Notes: generated by a model from the sequence alone, not told the origin. 64,000 nt of DNA from Lactobacillus crispatus (GCF_018987235.1 NZ_CP072197.1:2046001-2110000), one strand, 5' to 3'; positions 25,470 to 34,329 are shown, counted from the first letter of the stretch. Numbers and translations are program-made.

Positions 25470-26593
25470 CAACGATCTAAGGCTTGCTTTAGATCGTTGA
25501 TTAAATCTGTTGGATCTTCAAGTCCTACCGATAATCTAAGCAAAGTTGGAGTGATGCCTAACCGTTTTCTCTGTTCTTCAGCCACATCTGCATGGGTCTG
25601 ATAATAAGGAATAGTAATTAAACTTTCTACGCCACCTAAACTTTCCGCAAAAGTAATCACCTTTACGTTATTGAGCACGGCCTCAACTTGTTGCTCATTT
25701 TGCAAATAAAAGCTAACCATGCCGCCTTGACTAGGATACAAAACTTTAGTCACCCTAGAATCCTGCTTTAAAAATTCAACAATCTTTTTAGCATTGGCAG
25801 TGTGTTGTTTCATTCTTACCTTCAGAGTCTTTAGACTACGCAAAAGCAACCAAGAATCAAAACTATCCAAGGTATCTCCGGTTGTGATGTAATAATCATA
25901 ATATTGACTAGCCAATTGCGGATCTTTAACTACCAAAATTCCACCTAATAAATCATTATGTCCCGACAGATACTTAGTAGCTGAATGAACCACGATATCT
26001 GCCCCTAGCTCTAGTGGGCGTTGATAAACAGGTGTTAAAAAAGTATTGTCAACTGCCAATAAAACATCAGGGGACTTCTGGTGAACAGCCTGGGCTATTT
26101 TTTCAATATCAAGAGTTTTCATCATTGGATTTGATGGTGTTTCCAGCCAAATCAACCTAGTTTTAGCAGTAATTTTAGCCAGCAATTCATTAATACTTTT
26201 TCCATTCCACTGTGAAAAATCAATCCCATAATGATTTTGTAAATATCTAAAATAGCGAAAATCTCCACCATACAAGTCGTCTAAAGAAATGACGTGATCA
26301 CCAGTTTTTAGAAAAGACAAAGCTAATTGAATAGCTGCCATCCCTGAACTGACAGCAAATGCGGCATTACCGTCTTCAAGTTGAGTCATTGTCTTCTCAA
26401 CTGCTTGACGATTAGGAGTCGCAATCCTGGAATAAGTGTATTCTTTCTTAGGATCATAATTTCTAGCCTGTTCTAGCGTTGGGTGGCGATAATTCGATGA
26501 AAGATATAATGGCAGTGCAACTGCGTTTTTATCATCTAAGTGATTTCCTGCTTGAGCTAAAATAGTAGCAAGTTCATTTTTATTTTTACACAT
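25469..26593 (-). CDS. PLP-dependent Cys/Met metabolism enzyme (cystathionine gamma-lyase/beta-lyase type)
   Basis: 374 residues, normal for the cystathionine gamma-synthase/lyase fold. YTYSRIATPNRQAVEKTMTQLEDG opens the cofactor site; the PLP-binding lysine is in VVHSATKYLSGHNDLLGG. The C-terminal end has ESLITIPYYQTHADV and LRLSVGLEDPTDLINDL. The family interconverts cystathionine, homocysteine, cysteine and related thio compounds. Which reaction is run is not decidable from motifs. It is the last gene of a Met T-box operon with a close paralogue 3 bp upstream. Confidence 0.85.
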   Translation of the reverse strand: MCKNKNELATILAQAGNHLDDKNAVALPLYLSSNYRHPTLEQARNYDPKKEYTYSRIATPNRQAVEKTMTQLEDGNAAFAVSSGMAAIQLALSFLKTGDHVISLDDLYGGDFRYFRYLQNHYGIDFSQWNGKSINELLAKITAKTRLIWLETPSNPMMKTLDIEKIAQAVHQKSPDVLLAVDNTFLTPVYQRPLELGADIVVHSATKYLSGHNDLLGGILVVKDPQLASQYYDYYITTGDTLDSFDSWLLLRSLKTLKVRMKQHTANAKKIVEFLKQDSRVTKVLYPSQGGMVSFYLQNEQQVEAVLNNVKVITFAESLGGVESLITIPYYQTHADVAEEQRKRLGITPTLLRLSVGLEDPTDLINDLKQALDR

Positions 26594-26596
26594 AAC

Positions 26597-27748
26597 CTAT
26601 TCCTTTCTAGCAGCTGCTAAAGCTTGCTTAAAATCAGTAATTAAATCTTTAATATCTTCAATACCTACTGAAATTCTGATCAACCCGGGCTTAATACCAG
26701 CAGCAAGTTGTTCTTCTGGTGATAGTTCTGCGTGACTCATTTTGCTCGGTAATTCAACCAGACTTTCAACTGAGCCTAAGCTGACTGCCAAAGCAAATAA
26801 ATGTAAATTATCAACAAACTTCACAGGATCAATTTGTTGACTATTAAGTTCAAAGGAAAAAACCGCGCCAGCTTCTGCGGCTTCTTGGTGAAGTTCTCGA
26901 TAGCCCTCCAGATTTTGAATACCCGGATAATAAACCTTATCTACTGCCGCAACAGTTTGTAAAAATTGGATTAGCCGTTTAGTATTTTCAACCTGCCGAT
27001 CCAACCTTACACTTAATGTCTTAATTCCACGCATTAATTCATTACTGTCTTCAGGAGAAAGAACCGCACCCAAAGCATTTTGGATAAAATAGATCCGCTC
27101 ACTTAATTTTTTATTCGCGGTTATCACTGCCCCAGCAGAAACATCAGAATGACCTGACAAATACTTAGTAGCAGAATGAACCACAATATCAGCACCTAAA
27201 GGAATCGGCTTCAGGTAATATGGACTGAGGAAAGTATTATCAACAATTGTCAATAAGTCATGCTTTTGAGCAATTTGCGCTACATTTTCAACACTTGTAA
27301 CTCGCAGTAATGGATTAGTGATTGGTTCAAAATAAATAGCTTTAGTATTAGGCTGAATAGCACTTTCTATTGCGCTTGAATCTCGCGTATCAACAGCCGT
27401 AATCTCCAATCCCCATTGCTTAAAAAATTGGTACAGCAATCTAAAAGTGCCGCCATAAATTTGATCACCCACAACTAAATGATCACCAGCCTTAAAAATA
27501 GCAAGGGCTGCGTGAATAGCTGCCATACCAGATGAAAAAGCAAAACCACGGTCACCTTCTTCCAACTCAGCTAACTGCTGTTCTAACGCAAAACGAGTTG
27601 GGTTGCCACTTCTTGAATAGTCAAATCTAACTGATCTTTCTACACTCGGATACTGATAGGTCGTAGCCTTGTAGATCGGCACTGTTACACTGCCATCAAA
27701 CTTTTCACCATCAGGAACATGAATCAATTTAGTATTAAATTCTGTCAT
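26597..27748 (-). CDS. PLP-dependent Cys/Met metabolism enzyme (cystathionine gamma-synthase/lyase type)
   Basis: 383 residues. It has FDYSRSGNPTRFALEQQLAELEEG and the PLP lysine in VVHSATKYLSGHSDVSAG; the C-terminal motif SLGSVESLVELPSKMSHAEL and LIRISVGIEDIKDLITD are typical. It is a paralogue of the following gene, with about the same length and conserved blocks. The pair plausibly converts cysteine and homocysteine skeletons into each other, consistent with methionine-responsive control. Exact substrates are not shown. Confidence 0.85.
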   Translation of the reverse strand: MTEFNTKLIHVPDGEKFDGSVTVPIYKATTYQYPSVERSVRFDYSRSGNPTRFALEQQLAELEEGDRGFAFSSGMAAIHAALAIFKAGDHLVVGDQIYGGTFRLLYQFFKQWGLEITAVDTRDSSAIESAIQPNTKAIYFEPITNPLLRVTSVENVAQIAQKHDLLTIVDNTFLSPYYLKPIPLGADIVVHSATKYLSGHSDVSAGAVITANKKLSERIYFIQNALGAVLSPEDSNELMRGIKTLSVRLDRQVENTKRLIQFLQTVAAVDKVYYPGIQNLEGYRELHQEAAEAGAVFSFELNSQQIDPVKFVDNLHLFALAVSLGSVESLVELPSKMSHAELSPEEQLAAGIKPGLIRISVGIEDIKDLITDFKQALAAARKE

Positions 27749-27761
27749 TTTTATCCCTCTC

Positions 27762-28619
27762 TCACTTCAAAGTGGTATCCCAAGCCGGAATTTGGCTCTT
27801 GCCAAAATACTTTCTAAATAATTGTTTAGTTTTAGCAGTTTGATATGCTTTAACAACTTCACGATAGATCTTTTTATGTTGTGATCCCCTTTTAACCGCA
27901 ATCACATTGATCCATTTTTCTGAATCTTTATTCAAAGGTTCTGTATAAATAGTCTCTTTAGCAGTTAAACCTGCTGGTTCCACAAAATCATTATTAACAA
28001 TGGTGGCATCAACTGATGAAATTACTCTTGCAGTTTGAGCAGCTTCTAGTTCTTTAATCTTAAGGTGTCTAGGATTGGCACTAATATCATTAACTGTCGC
28101 TAAAACTGTATTTCTCTTCAACTTAATGAGACCTGCATTTTTTAACACAAACAAAGCACGTGATTCATTAGTTGCATCATTAGCAACTGCAATAGTACTT
28201 CCGTCTGGTAGTTGATTTAAGCTTTTGTATTTTTTGGAAAAGACTCTGTTGGGAGCTATATAAGTTTTAGCAATCGGTACAATTGCATTCCCATTGGTCT
28301 TATTCCATTGATTAAGAAAGGCATAATGTTGATAAGAATTTAAATCAATTTCACCATTTTTTAGAGCCTTATTTGGCATATTGTAGTCAGTAAATGTTTT
28401 GATCTTAATTGTGATATTGTATTTTTTCTTTGCCGTTTGAGCTACACTATGCCAAATTGCGCTTTCACCTTTAGATGGACTAGATAAACCCACAGTTACT
28501 ACTTTAGTATTTGCGGCTTGCCCCGAAATCGGTGGGCCAAAACTGAACCAGCCTAAAATCAAAATAATACAGATACATGATGTAGCTATTAATCTAGCTT
28601 TAAGTTTTCTTTTTCTCAT
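27762..28619 (-). CDS. NlpA/MetQ-like periplasmic-type substrate-binding protein, methionine-linked
   Basis: 285 residues from ATG 28617-28619, with AGGAG 9 bases upstream. The fold of methionine-binding NlpA/MetQ proteins is visible: KVVTVGLSSPSKGESAIWHSVAQTAKKKYN, EIDLNSYQHYAFLNQWNKTNG, IAVANDATNESRALFVLKNAGLIKL. The N-terminus is a basic stretch and a hydrophobic segment ending near GQAANTK. It lacks a convincing lipobox, so it seems secreted or anchored by its helix, not a lipoprotein. The ATPase and permease partners (MetN, MetI) are not adjacent. It is the first gene of the Met T-box operon. Confidence 0.82.
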   Translation of the reverse strand: MRKRKLKARLIATSCICIILILGWFSFGPPISGQAANTKVVTVGLSSPSKGESAIWHSVAQTAKKKYNITIKIKTFTDYNMPNKALKNGEIDLNSYQHYAFLNQWNKTNGNAIVPIAKTYIAPNRVFSKKYKSLNQLPDGSTIAVANDATNESRALFVLKNAGLIKLKRNTVLATVNDISANPRHLKIKELEAAQTARVISSVDATIVNNDFVEPAGLTAKETIYTEPLNKDSEKWINVIAVKRGSQHKKIYREVVKAYQTAKTKQLFRKYFGKSQIPAWDTTLK

Positions 28620-28639
28620 TCTCATTTTCTCCTATAAAC

Positions 28640-28904
28640 AAAAAGCACCCATCCAAAAAGGACGAGTGCTTCGTGATGCCACCTTTACTTCATCATTTGC
28701 TCACGCAAAAGATCTTACTAACTATCTAACAATAGTTTACTTTAGTAACGAGAGTAACCCCGATGCCAACTAACTATCGCTGACATTGATCATTCTAAGC
28801 CCATCTTCGTCAACCTTGTCTTGTTGTTTTTCACCATCCAACAACTCTCTGTCAAAAACACTAATTGATTACTCTGCTTTTCAAGATCACTTTTATTAAT
28901 AATT
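28640..28904 (-). promoter_or_regulatory. T-box riboswitch leader, methionine specifier
   Basis: Read on the minus strand, the leader has the AG-box and stem I elements GCAGAGTA and AGAGAGTTGTTGGATGGTG, a specifier loop GACGAAG-ATG-GGCTT (ATG = forward 28802-28804), the T-box core AAAGGTGGCATCACG (forward 28672-28686), and a terminator stem AAGCACTCGTCC / GGATGGGTGCTT with a T-run at 28640-28671. The specifier codon AUG reads methionine. Uncharged tRNA-Met would favour the antiterminator and turn on the NlpA-like gene and the two PLP enzymes. Confidence 0.88.
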
Positions 28905-28910
28905 GCAATT

Positions 28911-28939
28911 AATTTATCATCTTATTTTAACTTTGTCAA
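28911..28939 (-). promoter_or_regulatory. Promoter of the methionine T-box operon
   Basis: Minus-strand TTGACA (28934-28939), a 17-bp spacer, and TAAATT (28911-28916). The predicted start is near 28904, just ahead of the T-box stem I. Confidence 0.6.
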
Positions 28940-28965
28940 ATATAATCAGCAAAATAAATTTTGGG

Positions 28966-29640
28966 CTATTTTTTCTTAGTCATTAAGCCGTCCATCATTT
29001 CATAAATATGGTCGGCGTATTTTTCTAGCCGCGGATCATGCGTTACTAGAATAACGGCCTTGTCACGCTTTTTCGCTAGATCCTTAAACAATTGTCCTAC
29101 TTCTTCCACATTTTGCGTATCTAGCGAAGCAGTCGGCTCATCGGCTAACAAAATATCTGGGTTAGCATATAAGGCCGTCGCGATTGCTACTCGCTGCTGT
29201 TGCCCACCAGATAATTCATTTGGATACTTATTAACCAGCTTTTCAATCCCTAGCTGCTTGAGTAAGCCTTGCAATTTATCTTGCGACAAATTATTTTGCT
29301 TTTTTACTTTATCAATCAAAGTAAATTGCTCTTTAACTGTCAAAAATGGAACTAAATTATAAGCTTGTAAAACAAAGCCAATTTTATTCAAGCGTAGTTC
29401 TCCACTTTGCTTAGCAGAAAAATTACTAATGTCTCGACCATTAATCAAAATTTCACCTGAAGTTGGTTTTTGCAAGGACCCGGCGATCGTCAAAAATGTA
29501 CTTTTACCAGCGCCTGAAGGCCCCATAATTAAAACCACTTCACCCTTATTAGCCTGAAAATTGATATCTTTCAAAGCTGCAACTTTAGCTTCGCCTTTAC
29601 CATAAACTTTATTAACATCTTTTAATTCAATTACTGCCAT
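28966..29640 (-). CDS. ABC transporter ATP-binding protein, LolD/MacB type
   Basis: 224 residues from ATG 29638-29640 (MAVIELKDVNKVYG), with GGTGAG upstream; the longer frame is not needed. Walker A GPSGAGKSTFL, signature ELSGGQQQRVA, Walker B DILLADEPTASLD and the H-loop VTHDPRL are present. The length is that of single-domain ATPases working with FtsX-type permeases. The upstream permease gene stops 1 bp before this start, so they form one transporter. Confidence 0.9.
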   Translation of the reverse strand: MAVIELKDVNKVYGKGEAKVAALKDINFQANKGEVVLIMGPSGAGKSTFLTIAGSLQKPTSGEILINGRDISNFSAKQSGELRLNKIGFVLQAYNLVPFLTVKEQFTLIDKVKKQNNLSQDKLQGLLKQLGIEKLVNKYPNELSGGQQQRVAIATALYANPDILLADEPTASLDTQNVEEVGQLFKDLAKKRDKAVILVTHDPRLEKYADHIYEMMDGLMTKKK

Positions 29641-29641
29641 T

Positions 29642-30703
29642 TTACTCACCAATTGCCTTTGCTGGATCAACCTTCAAAATTGATCTAATCGGAATCAAAC
29701 TACCAATAATACCCATGACTAGCATCCCTAACGTACCACTAATCATAATTGCTGGCGTAAAGGTCATTGGCACAGCTGCTGGTAAAGTTAAATCAGTTAA
29801 CCACATCAAGATAATCGCAATTACAACACCAATAGCTACTAAAATTATGGATTGACTGATCGTTGCACCAACTAAAGTTTTACTTGGAATTCCTTGAGCC
29901 CGCATAACGGCAAAATTATGCATTTTTTGCATAGTTAAAATATATAGGAAAACAGCAATCACGATCAAAGAAATAACAAATAAGAATCCAATCATCAATT
30001 CAAAAGTTAAGTTTTGAGCCGTATATCCTGGAAGCTTATTAATAAAGGCTTGAATTGGGTATGTCTTGGCATCCTTATAATTGAATTTATAATTACTATT
30101 CTTTGAAACAACTGCAGAAGCGGCTACATTAGGAGCGACCATCCGCAGTTTTTTCCAAGTTTTCATTGAGCCATAAACAATTGGCGCAATATTAATCTTG
30201 GCGTTATTTACAAAACCAACAATTTTATATTTTTTCTTAGAGCCATTCAGAGAAATTTGATCCCCAAGCTTGTAGCCTTTGTCTTTGAAACTACTGTCTA
30301 CTGTAATCTGATTACCATTCTTTGCTTTTTTCCCAGCAATTACATCTTGATCTTGATAAATAAACTGGTCTTTTTTGATGCCTAAGAATTGAGCTGAAAT
30401 TGAGTTTTTTCCCTTTTTCTTAACTACAATTCCTAATTGACCAATAATTGCTTCATTCTTGCCAATTTTTGCGTTTTTTAGATCGTCTTTTGTCAGAATT
30501 GACTGACTCATGCTGATATTGGCATTTTTATTTAAAACAATCTTTTGCGCATTCCAATTTTCAATTGCTTGTGTATTCTGACTTGCTAACCCAACAGCCA
30601 AAGATGACAACATAAAAATTAAGTAGCTGATCAAAAAGATCATCAAAATAATCAAGCCATAGCGCAATTTTTCATGCTTAATTTCTTTCAGTGCTAGAAA
30701 CAT
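29642..30703 (-). CDS. ABC transporter permease, FtsX/MacB fold
   Basis: 353 residues. One N-terminal helix (about 15-37) is followed by a large outer region of roughly 190 residues with lysine-rich segments such as IVVKKKGKNSISAQFLGI. Three C-terminal helices follow (about 233-257, 280-303 and 316-338). This is the FtsX arrangement. Together with the ATPase it resembles exporters of peptides or antimicrobial resistance modules. A TetR repressor directly upstream suggests inducible export. Confidence 0.85.
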   Translation of the reverse strand: MFLALKEIKHEKLRYGLIILMIFLISYLIFMLSSLAVGLASQNTQAIENWNAQKIVLNKNANISMSQSILTKDDLKNAKIGKNEAIIGQLGIVVKKKGKNSISAQFLGIKKDQFIYQDQDVIAGKKAKNGNQITVDSSFKDKGYKLGDQISLNGSKKKYKIVGFVNNAKINIAPIVYGSMKTWKKLRMVAPNVAASAVVSKNSNYKFNYKDAKTYPIQAFINKLPGYTAQNLTFELMIGFLFVISLIVIAVFLYILTMQKMHNFAVMRAQGIPSKTLVGATISQSIILVAIGVVIAIILMWLTDLTLPAAVPMTFTPAIMISGTLGMLVMGIIGSLIPIRSILKVDPAKAIGE

Positions 30704-30705
30704 AA

Positions 30706-31230
30706 CTACATCCCCTTTGCTAGTATGTCCAGGCTCTTCTTATAGCGCGCCAAGTTCTTTTCCTGATTTTCGGGATCTGATAAGCATAAGTTGATAACTT
30801 CATGACTAAGTACCATGGCACTCCACAATTGTGGCCCCATATTCAACAATTGTCTTGAATAAATTTTGAAATTATCTGGTATCAAGTACTCATTTTGCAA
30901 CATATGCAATTTCATCATTGGTTCATATTTACTGTATTGAACTTTATCAATAAACTTAACTACTCTTGCATAAAAATGATTAGGATCAAATTTTTCATCA
31001 GGACTCATCCCAGCATGAATGTCTTTAATAGCGATGTGATACATATAAACATATGCATCAATTAAATCATCAAAATATTTATAAAATGCTCCTCGAGCAA
31101 TGTTGGCATTCTCAACAATATGTGACACCTTAGCATCTGCTAACGGATAAGTGCTGAATTCTTCTAACAACACCGCTTCAATACGTCTACGTTTAGCAGA
31201 CGGTAAATTTTTAAAAGTTTGCTTAACCAT
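30706..31230 (-). CDS. TetR-family repressor of the adjacent ABC transporter (probable)
   Basis: 174 residues from ATG 31228-31230, which has AAGGGG upstream. The DNA-binding region is RRRIEAVLLEEFSTYPLADAKVSHIVENANIARGAFYKYFDDLIDAY. It heads a three-gene operon with the permease (2 bp away) and ATPase. Two nearly identical palindromes overlap its promoter, supporting autorepression and control of the transporter. Confidence 0.88.
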   Translation of the reverse strand: MVKQTFKNLPSAKRRRIEAVLLEEFSTYPLADAKVSHIVENANIARGAFYKYFDDLIDAYVYMYHIAIKDIHAGMSPDEKFDPNHFYARVVKFIDKVQYSKYEPMMKLHMLQNEYLIPDNFKIYSRQLLNMGPQLWSAMVLSHEVINLCLSDPENQEKNLARYKKSLDILAKGM

Positions 31231-31257
31231 TTTGTTTTTCCCCTTTTCCAACACAAA

Positions 31258-31270
31258 TGACGACTTGTCA
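31258..31270. promoter_or_regulatory. TetR operator, promoter-proximal copy
   Basis: TGACGACTTGTCA, a 13-bp palindrome with one central mismatch, downstream of the -10 box, in the expected transcription-start region of the tetR-permease-ATPase operon. Confidence 0.7.
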
Positions 31271-31296
31271 TCAATTACTTATATCATAGCTGATTG

Positions 31297-31309
31297 TGAC
31301 GAGTTGTCA
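31297..31309. promoter_or_regulatory. TetR operator, -35 copy
   Basis: TGACGAGTTGTCA, the same palindrome as at 31258-31270 with one base changed, 39 bp away. The minus-strand -35 TTGACA lies inside it; the -10 TATGAT follows after 16 bp. Occupancy of both sites would block the promoter. Confidence 0.7.
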
Positions 31310-31321
31310 ATACATATACAC

Positions 31322-31345
31322 AAAAAAAGAAGGCCTCTGCCTTCC
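31322..31345 (-). terminator. Terminator of the histidine phosphatase gene
   Basis: GAAGGC-AGAG-GCCTTC followed by TTTTTTTG on the minus strand. Confidence 0.8.
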
Positions 31346-31349
31346 TTCT

Positions 31350-31949
31350 CTAAACTAAAACTCGATTATAGTAGTACAACCTAGCAACACCATCACGGAC
31401 GCTAAATTTACTTAATGCACAATTATTTGGCGTATCTATCTTGTCCATGTCGCCATTACTCAAATAATGAGCTGCCATCATTCGAATCAAACGACCATGT
31501 GCCACTACTAATACCTTACCTTCTGGATATTTTTGATATATTTCGTCTAAAAAGTTAGCGCAACGTGCTTCAAACTCTTCGTAGCCCTCACCATTTTTGG
31601 CATATTTTACATAGTCGCGAGTAACTTTTCCCCATGGATCAACAACATCCGGATATTCCTTAGCAATATCATCCATCTTCTTGCCGTCCCAATCACCAAA
31701 ATCAAATTCCAGCAAACGTTTGTCTAAATTTAATTTCTTTTTACCTTTAGTAAAAATTTTCGCAGTCTCTACTGCTCTCTTCATTGGACTGGAATAAACA
31801 ACATCAAATTTATTTTCATCAAACTTAGCGGCGGATTTTTTAGCATATTCACGACCAAATTCATTCAAGTCTGCGTCAACTTGTGCGCCCTGAATTCGAT
31901 TATCTTTATTCACGTCTGTTTGTCCATGACGAATAAAAACTATTTCCAT
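31350..31949 (-). CDS. Histidine phosphatase family protein (phosphoglycerate mutase-like)
   Basis: 199 residues. The catalytic FIRHGQTDVNKDNRIQG (His near residue 8), the SSPMKRAVETA arm and VVAHGRLIRMM with the second His are present. The size and motifs fit broad-specificity phosphatases (cobC/GpmB-like) rather than the glycolytic enzyme, which is longer. Substrate is unknown. It is a single-gene unit. Confidence 0.88.
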   Translation of the reverse strand: MEIVFIRHGQTDVNKDNRIQGAQVDADLNEFGREYAKKSAAKFDENKFDVVYSSPMKRAVETAKIFTKGKKKLNLDKRLLEFDFGDWDGKKMDDIAKEYPDVVDPWGKVTRDYVKYAKNGEGYEEFEARCANFLDEIYQKYPEGKVLVVAHGRLIRMMAAHYLSNGDMDKIDTPNNCALSKFSVRDGVARLYYYNRVLV

Positions 31950-32078
31950 TTTTTACATCACCTTTTCTTAAAATCATACCCTTATTTAACTAATCTTTCC
32001 ATTTCTTTACTGTTTTTTTAGCGTTTTGAAATTTAAAAAGCTTAAAATATAAATAGATAATTAGAAAGGGGAAACATT

Positions 32079-32834
32079 ATGTCCCGCGTTACAATTGAAA
32101 GAGATGGTCTCACCTTAGTAGGAGACCGCGAAGAACCATTCGGCGAAATCTATGACATGGCTATCCTCATGCATGGTTTTACCGCTAACCGCAACACTGA
32201 ATTATTAAGACAAATTGCCGATGATCTACGCGACGAAAATGTCGCTAGCGTCCGTTTTGACTTTAATGGTCATGGCGAAAGTGACGGCAAGTTTGAAAAT
32301 ATGACTGTACCAAACGAAATCGCTGACGGCAAGGCAATCTTAGAATACGTTCGCACCGATCCACATGTACGTAATATTTTCTTAGTTGGTCATTCCCAAG
32401 GCGGTGTAATTGCATCAATGCTCGCCGGTCTTTATCCTGATGTGATTAAAAAAGTTGTCCTTTTAGCACCAGCTGCTCAATTAAAAGACGATGCACTTAA
32501 AGGTAACACACAAGGCGCAGTCTATGATCCTAACCATATTCCTGATACTGTTCCACTAGTCGGCAATAAATTAGGAATGAAACTAGGCGGATTTTATCTC
32601 CGAACCGCTCAAGTTTTACCGATTTACGAGGTCTCTGCCCGCTTTAGTGGCCCAGTATCAGTCATTTATGGTACTAATGACCAAGTAGTTAACCCTAAAT
32701 ATGCTAAAAAATACCATGATATTTATGAAAATAGCGAACTTCATGCCATTACGGATGCAGATCACAGATTCACTGGTCAATACAAAAAGTCAGCATCAGA
32801 TTTAACTGCTCAATTTTTAAAACCATTATTTTAG
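32079..32834 (+). CDS. Cinnamoyl/feruloyl esterase, alpha/beta hydrolase
   Basis: 251 residues. The nucleophile Ser106 is in VGHSQGGV; IYGTNDQVVNP and ADHRFTGQY supply the acid and His of the triad; MHGFTANRNT holds the oxyanion hole. The sequence follows the known L. johnsonii LJ0536 cinnamoyl esterase along most of its length, including IYDMAI and FDFNGHGESDGKFENMTV, from memory. Such enzymes free ferulic, caffeic or p-coumaric acid from plant esters and act in the cytoplasm. AGAAAGGGGA lies upstream. It ends 4 bp inside the opposing yaaA. Confidence 0.85.
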   Translation: MSRVTIERDGLTLVGDREEPFGEIYDMAILMHGFTANRNTELLRQIADDLRDENVASVRFDFNGHGESDGKFENMTVPNEIADGKAILEYVRTDPHVRNIFLVGHSQGGVIASMLAGLYPDVIKKVVLLAPAAQLKDDALKGNTQGAVYDPNHIPDTVPLVGNKLGMKLGGFYLRTAQVLPIYEVSARFSGPVSVIYGTNDQVVNPKYAKKYHDIYENSELHAITDADHRFTGQYKKSASDLTAQFLKPLF

Positions 32835-33592
32835 CGCCGAGTAAAGTCGAACTCAGTACGAAAGACGTAATGATCCTTAGTACTTACGTCAGGTTCAAAT
32901 TGAAATTCAAAATCATTAAAGTCCTGCAAATCTGTGGGATTTTTTATTTGCTTCTCGGCAATGTAGCGCACCATTTCACCACGAGCCATCTTAGCGTGAA
33001 CCCCAACGGTCTTCCACTTATCATTTTTTAGTTCCTGAAAGTCAACCGTAATTAATTGTCGTCCTTGACTCAAATAAGGTTTAACCAAACGTGTATATTG
33101 TTTGGAAGCCAAATCGATAACTATATTATCTTCTTGAAATAAATTTTCAGCGATATCACTGCCCCAGAAATGATACAAGCTATAATCACGAAAACCAACC
33201 ATTTTAGTATTTAATTCTAGGCGATATGGGCAAACACCATCAAAAGGCCGGAGCATACCATAAAATCCTGATAGAATCCGCAAATTCTTTTGAATATAGT
33301 CAAGTGCAGGTTGTGTAAATAAATCCGGCGCCATATATTGGTATTGAATTCCTGAAAAAGCCAAAATTGCAGGAGTTAATCGTTCATCCAAATTCATATT
33401 TTCTAGTTGCAATATGCTTTGCTTAGTCACATTTTCACTAGCATGCCAAAGGTCTTTTAACTGCTCATTTGACCTTGACTTGAGAAATCTTTCTAGAATT
33501 CGTGTCTTATCCAAGAACTGCGGTTTTGACTGAATTGGAAATGAATCACGATCAATTTTCATAATTTTTGCAGGTGCAATAATAATTTTCAT
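32831..33592 (-). CDS. yaaA: Peroxide stress protein YaaA (DUF328)
   Basis: 253 residues beginning MKIIIAPAKIMK, with LAFSGIQYQYM, FYGMLRPFDGVCPYRLE and VGVHAKMARGEMVRYI, the conserved blocks of DUF328. In E. coli the protein lowers iron-dependent damage during peroxide stress and binds DNA. The gene is convergent with the esterase, sharing 4 bp at the stops. Confidence 0.92.
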   Translation of the reverse strand: MKIIIAPAKIMKIDRDSFPIQSKPQFLDKTRILERFLKSRSNEQLKDLWHASENVTKQSILQLENMNLDERLTPAILAFSGIQYQYMAPDLFTQPALDYIQKNLRILSGFYGMLRPFDGVCPYRLELNTKMVGFRDYSLYHFWGSDIAENLFQEDNIVIDLASKQYTRLVKPYLSQGRQLITVDFQELKNDKWKTVGVHAKMARGEMVRYIAEKQIKNPTDLQDFNDFEFQFEPDVSTKDHYVFRTEFDFTRR

Positions 33593-33650
33593 TTTTAGAT
33601 TTTGTTCCTTTACGGTAAACTTAAATTGTGATTAATAAGGAGGAAAAATA

Positions 33651-34295
33651 ATGAATCCTGATTTTGCAATTGTCTTAAATTATCAACTTAATGATAAGGC
33701 TGATGCCGACTTTTTAGTAAAAACAGCCCGTAATATCGGTGCTCGTGCAGTGATGACTGACAGGCAAACTGAAGATTTCAAAACAGCTTGCGCTAAGTAT
33801 ACTATTTTTTTAGCTAATCCAGAAAATAGTACTGACTTAACTAAGGATAACGTCATTGATACCATGGTCAATAACCGTAAAGCTGGTAAGACTACAATTA
33901 TTAATGTGCCCGTTGAAGCAGGCAAGTTTTCTGCCGCAACTCAAGCAATGCTGGATACGATCAATGATTGGATGCACCAATTCGGTCACGCCTTCAACGA
34001 AGGAAAAACTAGTGCTTTAACCAGTAGCGATGGTTTTATTTTAGAAAATCGCCATGCAAATTACCAAAAATATGTCTTCTTACCTAGTCCTCTTCCTGAC
34101 AAAATCGTGGTAGAAGGCCTAGTCGAAGAACCTAACCGGGTAGAATGGATTGAACATCGAACTGATCTTGATTTTAACTATAAGGATCAAAAATTAACTA
34201 TTAACTTAGTCAAACCAGATGATGAGTTTGCTTGGCAAGTGTTGCGAATTCAAGCCCACCGACCTGAAGATGACATTTTAGAAACGAAATTTTAG
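33651..34295 (+). CDS. Cytoplasmic protein of unknown function
   Basis: 214 residues, acidic, without signal or membrane helix. The first half (IVLNYQLNDKADADFLVKTARNIGARAVMTDR) and VNNRKAGKTTIINVPVEAG look like an alternating alpha-beta layout, and the end (VEWIEHRTDLDFNYKDQKLTINLVKP) looks like a beta-sandwich. This order weakly recalls the last strands and C-terminal domain of alpha-L-fucosidases, but no catalytic residue is seen, so no function is claimed. AGGAGG precedes ATG; a terminator follows. Confidence 0.7.
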   Translation: MNPDFAIVLNYQLNDKADADFLVKTARNIGARAVMTDRQTEDFKTACAKYTIFLANPENSTDLTKDNVIDTMVNNRKAGKTTIINVPVEAGKFSAATQAMLDTINDWMHQFGHAFNEGKTSALTSSDGFILENRHANYQKYVFLPSPLPDKIVVEGLVEEPNRVEWIEHRTDLDFNYKDQKLTINLVKPDDEFAWQVLRIQAHRPEDDILETKF

Positions 34296-34296
34296 T

Positions 34297-34329
34297 AAAA
34301 AGGCGTTCTTTGTAGCAGAACGCCTTTTT
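34297..34329 (+). terminator. Terminator after the 214-residue protein gene
   Basis: AAAAAGGCGTTCT-TTGTAGC-AGAACGCCTTTTT, a perfect stem with T-run. Confidence 0.9.

Noticed and set aside
28640..28904. A small coding gene in the leader before the NlpA-like gene
   Set aside because: The whole stretch is accounted for by T-box elements, and no frame has a ribosome site.
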